44,354 nt of DNA from Flavobacteriaceae bacterium (lineage in GTDB: Bacteria > Bacteroidota > Bacteroidia > Flavobacteriales > Flavobacteriaceae), in assembly GCA_021648265.1 (NCBI GenBank), contig JAKITD010000016.1, positions 1 to 44,354 of the forward strand, given 5' to 3'. A program made the translations under genes and the position numbers. The notes beneath the pieces are model-generated. The model saw only the letters and a program-made list of their open reading frames with translations, made no database searches and was not told the origin of the DNA. Shown here piece after piece: positions 42,213 to 44,354 of this stretch (position 1 is the stretch's first letter; each line of letters begins with the position of its first letter).

Positions 42213-42243
42213 GGTTGTCATTGTAAAATGACAACCTTTTTTT
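42213..42243. terminator. terminator between the peptidase and dxs genes
   Basis: AAAAGGTTGTCATT (42210-42223), G/T-rich loop, then AATGACAACCTTTTTTT (42227-42243) form a strong stem with a T-run on the plus strand and an A/T tail on the minus side. It ends the M36 transcript; the dxs stop at 42243-42245 touches it, so it may serve both convergent genes. Confidence 0.8.
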
Positions 42244-44015
42244 TATAAATAAGAATTGATAACCTTTTTTATTTTTTCTGAAGAAATTCCAGCAAGTTCT
42301 TGAAGTTCCTCGATAGTTCCTTGGCTTGGAAATTCATCTGAAACACCTAAACATTGAATCGTTTTTTTGTAGTTATTCTTTGCTGAAAATTCCAAAATAG
42401 CACTTCCAAAACCTCCAGAAAGAATCCCATCTTCAACTGTAATAATAGTAGTATGTTTTTTGAAAATAGCATGGAGTAATTTTTCATCTAAAGGTTTTAC
42501 AAAACGCATATCGTATAATGAAACTTTTTCAGATGAATCACATTTATTAATTGCAGCAATTACATTTTCTACCATCGTTCCAATAGTTAAAACGGCAATA
42601 GATTTTCCCTTTAATAATTGAATTCCTTTTCCTATTTCAATTTTTGAAAAAGGTTGTTGCCAATCGATTATTGTTCCGCAACCTCTTGGGTATCGTATTG
42701 CAATTGGATGTTCTAATCCTAGTTGAGCCGTGTACATAATATTTCGTAATTCTACTTCATTTCTTGGAGCAAAAACGATTAGGTTTGGGATACATCGTAA
42801 ATAAGTAATATCAAAAATACCGTGATGTGTAGCGCCATCTTCGCCCACCATTCCTGCTCTGTCAAGACAAAAAATTACGGAAATATTCTGCAAACATACA
42901 TCATGAATAACTTGATCGTATGCACGTTGTAGAAAAGTAGAATAGATATTACAAAACACAGTAAACCCTTGTGTTGCCATTCCTGCTGAAAAAGTGACGG
43001 CATGTTGTTCGGCAATTCCCACATCAAAAGCACGATCTGGAAAAGCTTCCATCATATATTTTAGAGAACTTCCCGTTGGCATAGCAGGAGTAATTCCAAT
43101 AATACTTTTGTTTTCTGAAGCGAGTTCTACCAATGTTTTTCCAAATACATATTGAAATTTTGGTGGCTGATTTTCTTTCTTCTTAGGAAGAATTTCACCA
43201 GTTACAGCATCAAACTTTCCGGGAGCATGATAAAGTACTTGATTCTCTTCTGCTTGACGTAAACCTTTCCCTTTTTTGGTGATGATATGTAAAAGTTTTG
43301 GACCTTCAATGTTTTTTAATCGTTCCAATTCAGAAATTAATTCTTCTAAATTATGACCATCAATAGGTCCCGAATACTTAAAGTTTAAAGCTTCAAAAAT
43401 ATTATCTGTATTTGGAGTTTTATCAAGAGTTACCTTTAATAAATATTGTTTTAAAGCACCGACACTTGGGTCAATTCCAATAGCATTATCATTTAAAATA
43501 ACCAATAAATTGGTCTTGGTAACTCCTGCGTGATTTAAGGCTTCAAATGCCATTCCGCTGGCGATAGAAGCATCACCAATTACGGCAATATGTTGTTTTT
43601 TAGTATCTCCTTTTAGCTGTGAAGCTAATGCCATACCGAGTACAGCAGAAATGGAGGTGCTGCTATGACCCGTGCCAAAAGCATCATAACTGCTTTCACT
43701 CATTTTCGGGAATCCACTAATACCACCAAATTTTCTATTGGTATAAAACTCGTCTTTTCTACCTGTTAAAATTTTATGTCCGTAAGCTTGATGTCCCACA
43801 TCCCAAACGAGTTTATCATCGGGAGTATTAAACACATAATGTAAGGCAATAGTTAATTCTACCACGCCCAAACTAGCTCCTAAATGTCCTTCTTTGGTAG
43901 CAACCATATTAATGATGAACTCCCGAAGTTCTTTGGCAAGTTTTGGAAGTTCTTGCTGTGGAATTTTTCGAAGATCTAAAGGGGATTGAATATTATCTAA
44001 TAATGATTTAATCAC
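42243..44015 (-). CDS. dxs: 1-deoxy-D-xylulose-5-phosphate synthase
   Basis: Thiamine-diphosphate enzyme joining pyruvate and glyceraldehyde-3-phosphate, first step of the MEP route to isoprenoids; 590 aa. Seen in order: SLGVVELTIALHYVFNTPDD, GHQAYGHKILTGR, the ThDP-binding block GDASIASGMAFEALNHAGV with ILNDN, then VGIAEQHAVTFSAGMATQGF with the catalytic Glu, and the transketolase C-terminal domain (about 455-590). The start is a GTG at 44015 (MIKSLLDNIQSPLDLRKIP). A -7 element TATCTTTG ends 4-5 nt before this GTG, which may give an almost leaderless message. Confidence 0.96.
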   Translation of the reverse strand: MIKSLLDNIQSPLDLRKIPQQELPKLAKELREFIINMVATKEGHLGASLGVVELTIALHYVFNTPDDKLVWDVGHQAYGHKILTGRKDEFYTNRKFGGISGFPKMSESSYDAFGTGHSSTSISAVLGMALASQLKGDTKKQHIAVIGDASIASGMAFEALNHAGVTKTNLLVILNDNAIGIDPSVGALKQYLLKVTLDKTPNTDNIFEALNFKYSGPIDGHNLEELISELERLKNIEGPKLLHIITKKGKGLRQAEENQVLYHAPGKFDAVTGEILPKKKENQPPKFQYVFGKTLVELASENKSIIGITPAMPTGSSLKYMMEAFPDRAFDVGIAEQHAVTFSAGMATQGFTVFCNIYSTFLQRAYDQVIHDVCLQNISVIFCLDRAGMVGEDGATHHGIFDITYLRCIPNLIVFAPRNEVELRNIMYTAQLGLEHPIAIRYPRGCGTIIDWQQPFSKIEIGKGIQLLKGKSIAVLTIGTMVENVIAAINKCDSSEKVSLYDMRFVKPLDEKLLHAIFKKHTTIITVEDGILSGGFGSAILEFSAKNNYKKTIQCLGVSDEFPSQGTIEELQELAGISSEKIKKVINSYL

Positions 44016-44019
44016 GTTA

Positions 44020-44027
44020 CAAAGATA
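44020..44027 (-). promoter_or_regulatory. -7 promoter element of dxs
   Basis: TATCTTTG on the minus strand matches TAnnTTTG, ending 4 nt before the GTG start (44015-44013). No clear -33 TTG is seen 17-23 bp upstream. Confidence 0.4.
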
Positions 44028-44039
44028 CTCTTTTACTGG

Positions 44040-44096
44040 ATTAATGAATGAATGATTTAATGAGTGAATGTGTTAATGGTTGAATTGGTTAATAAG
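44040..44096. repeat. degenerate TTAATGA/GAATGA-type short repeats
   Basis: The stretch reads as imperfect copies of TTAATGA, ATGAATGA, TTTAATGA, GTGAATG, TTAATGG and TTGAATTGG. It matches in style the spacer at 3905-4046. It lies directly upstream of the dxs promoter. Confidence 0.5.
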
Positions 44097-44141
44097 TTAT
44101 TTGGGAATTTGGTTTTTGTTTGAGAATTAATTTTCATTTTT

Positions 44142-44239
44142 GAATAAAGAATAAAGAATAAAGAATAAAGAATAAAGAATAAAGAATAAAGAATAAAGAA
44201 TAAAGAATAAAGAATAAAGAATAAAGAATAAAGAATAAA
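44142..44239. repeat. tandem array of 14 perfect GAATAAA heptamers
   Basis: 98 bp of exact 7-bp repeats, phase unbroken throughout. The array begins about 125 bp upstream of dxs and ends 9 bp short of the stop codon of the IS66-type transposase fragment. Copy number is likely to vary by slippage between isolates. Confidence 0.95.
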
Positions 44240-44248
44240 GGTAACTAA

Positions 44249-44354
44249 TCAGTCTGTAAATTGAAACTCAAATTTAGCAATAAGAGATAAGGATTCCAAG
44301 ACATTCATTCCGTTTTTAATAGTTGTGTCTATTACAGAACGTATTTTGGCGAAG
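44249..44354 (-). mobile_element. IS66-family transposase, C-terminal end (partial)
   Basis: 34 codons at the right edge reading FAKIRSVIDTTIKNGMNVLE and then SLSLIAKFEFQFTD and a stop (44249-44251). The wording FA-x-IRSVI-T-KN-G-N is the usual end of IS66 transposases. The GAATAAA array begins (on this strand) 9 bp after the stop, so the usual IS66 terminal inverted repeat is not seen at the expected place. The element continues outside the window. Confidence 0.7.

Noticed and set aside
44142-44239. GAATAAA array as a CRISPR array
   Set aside because: Units are 7 bp with no spacers and no cas genes; a plain tandem repeat.

Overview
The window is AT-rich and looks like the chromosome of a marine-type member of the Flavobacteriaceae (Bacteroidota). 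This rests on several independent signs: Bacteroidota promoters (TTG, about 21 bp, TAnnTTTG), two SusC-like TonB-dependent receptors with an N-terminal carboxypeptidase-regulatory-like domain, a GLPGLI protein, a secreted M36 peptidase with a type IX secretion sorting domain, DUF6268 and DUF2490 outer-membrane proteins, a zinc-less TraR/DksA protein and an acyl-ACP desaturase. No rRNA, tRNA, prophage or CRISPR array is visible.

Layout. 1-2482 (-): TonB-dependent receptor, cut by the window edge, with a clear promoter. 2664-8697 (-): M23 lipoprotein, then a tyrosine/tryptophan catabolic run read in the order homogentisate dioxygenase, S23-like four-helix-bundle gene, HPPD, DUF3108 protein, tryptophan 2,3-dioxygenase. 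8925-13784: GLPGLI protein (+), surface patatin and uvrC (-). 13868-17079 (+): RimK-like ligase and AstE-like hydrolase with overlapping stop and start, 5-formyl-THF cyclo-ligase, CD225 and DUF2752 membrane proteins. 17091-22582 (-): palindromic repeat, decayed toxin-antitoxin pair, lspA, a hypothetical protein, a TraR/DksA protein and ileS. 22702-23949 (-): truncated DUF1016 gene and a frameshifted lipoprotein gene. 24024-28209 (+): DUF6268 barrel, HNH protein plus zinc-ribbon partner, small secreted protein, acyl-ACP desaturase and a TPR protein that stops abruptly. 28568-31486 (+): TetR regulator, SulP transporter and beta-carbonic anhydrase, apparently a regulated bicarbonate module, followed by DUF2490, a relic of a second SulP gene and an AI-2E family permease. 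33941-37941 (-): beta-helix lipoprotein and its TonB-dependent receptor. 38136-42185 (+): dGTPase and the M36 peptidase. 42243-44015 (-): dxs. 44142-44239: 14 perfect copies of GAATAAA. 44249-44354 (-): C-terminus of an IS66-type transposase.

The strongest candidate for an under-described system is the S23 (23S rRNA intervening-sequence protein) locus at 6990-7542. An intact S23-family gene sits between two tyrosine-degradation genes, not inside rRNA. It is bordered by arrays of a degenerate 7-8 bp unit (TA-Y-GAC), lies beside a decayed second copy of its own 3' end, and that decayed copy is enclosed by a perfect 15-bp inverted repeat. A hairpin with related ends but no gene (5778-5804) lies one gene further on. 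Together these look like a small element resembling an rRNA intervening sequence, with full, decayed and empty versions in one operon. Other points worth checking are an isoleucyl-tRNA synthetase with a swapped GXHH signature, a TetR operator-like palindrome inside its own promoter, -7 promoter elements lying 4-5 nt from start codons, and several genes surviving only as internally deleted relics.
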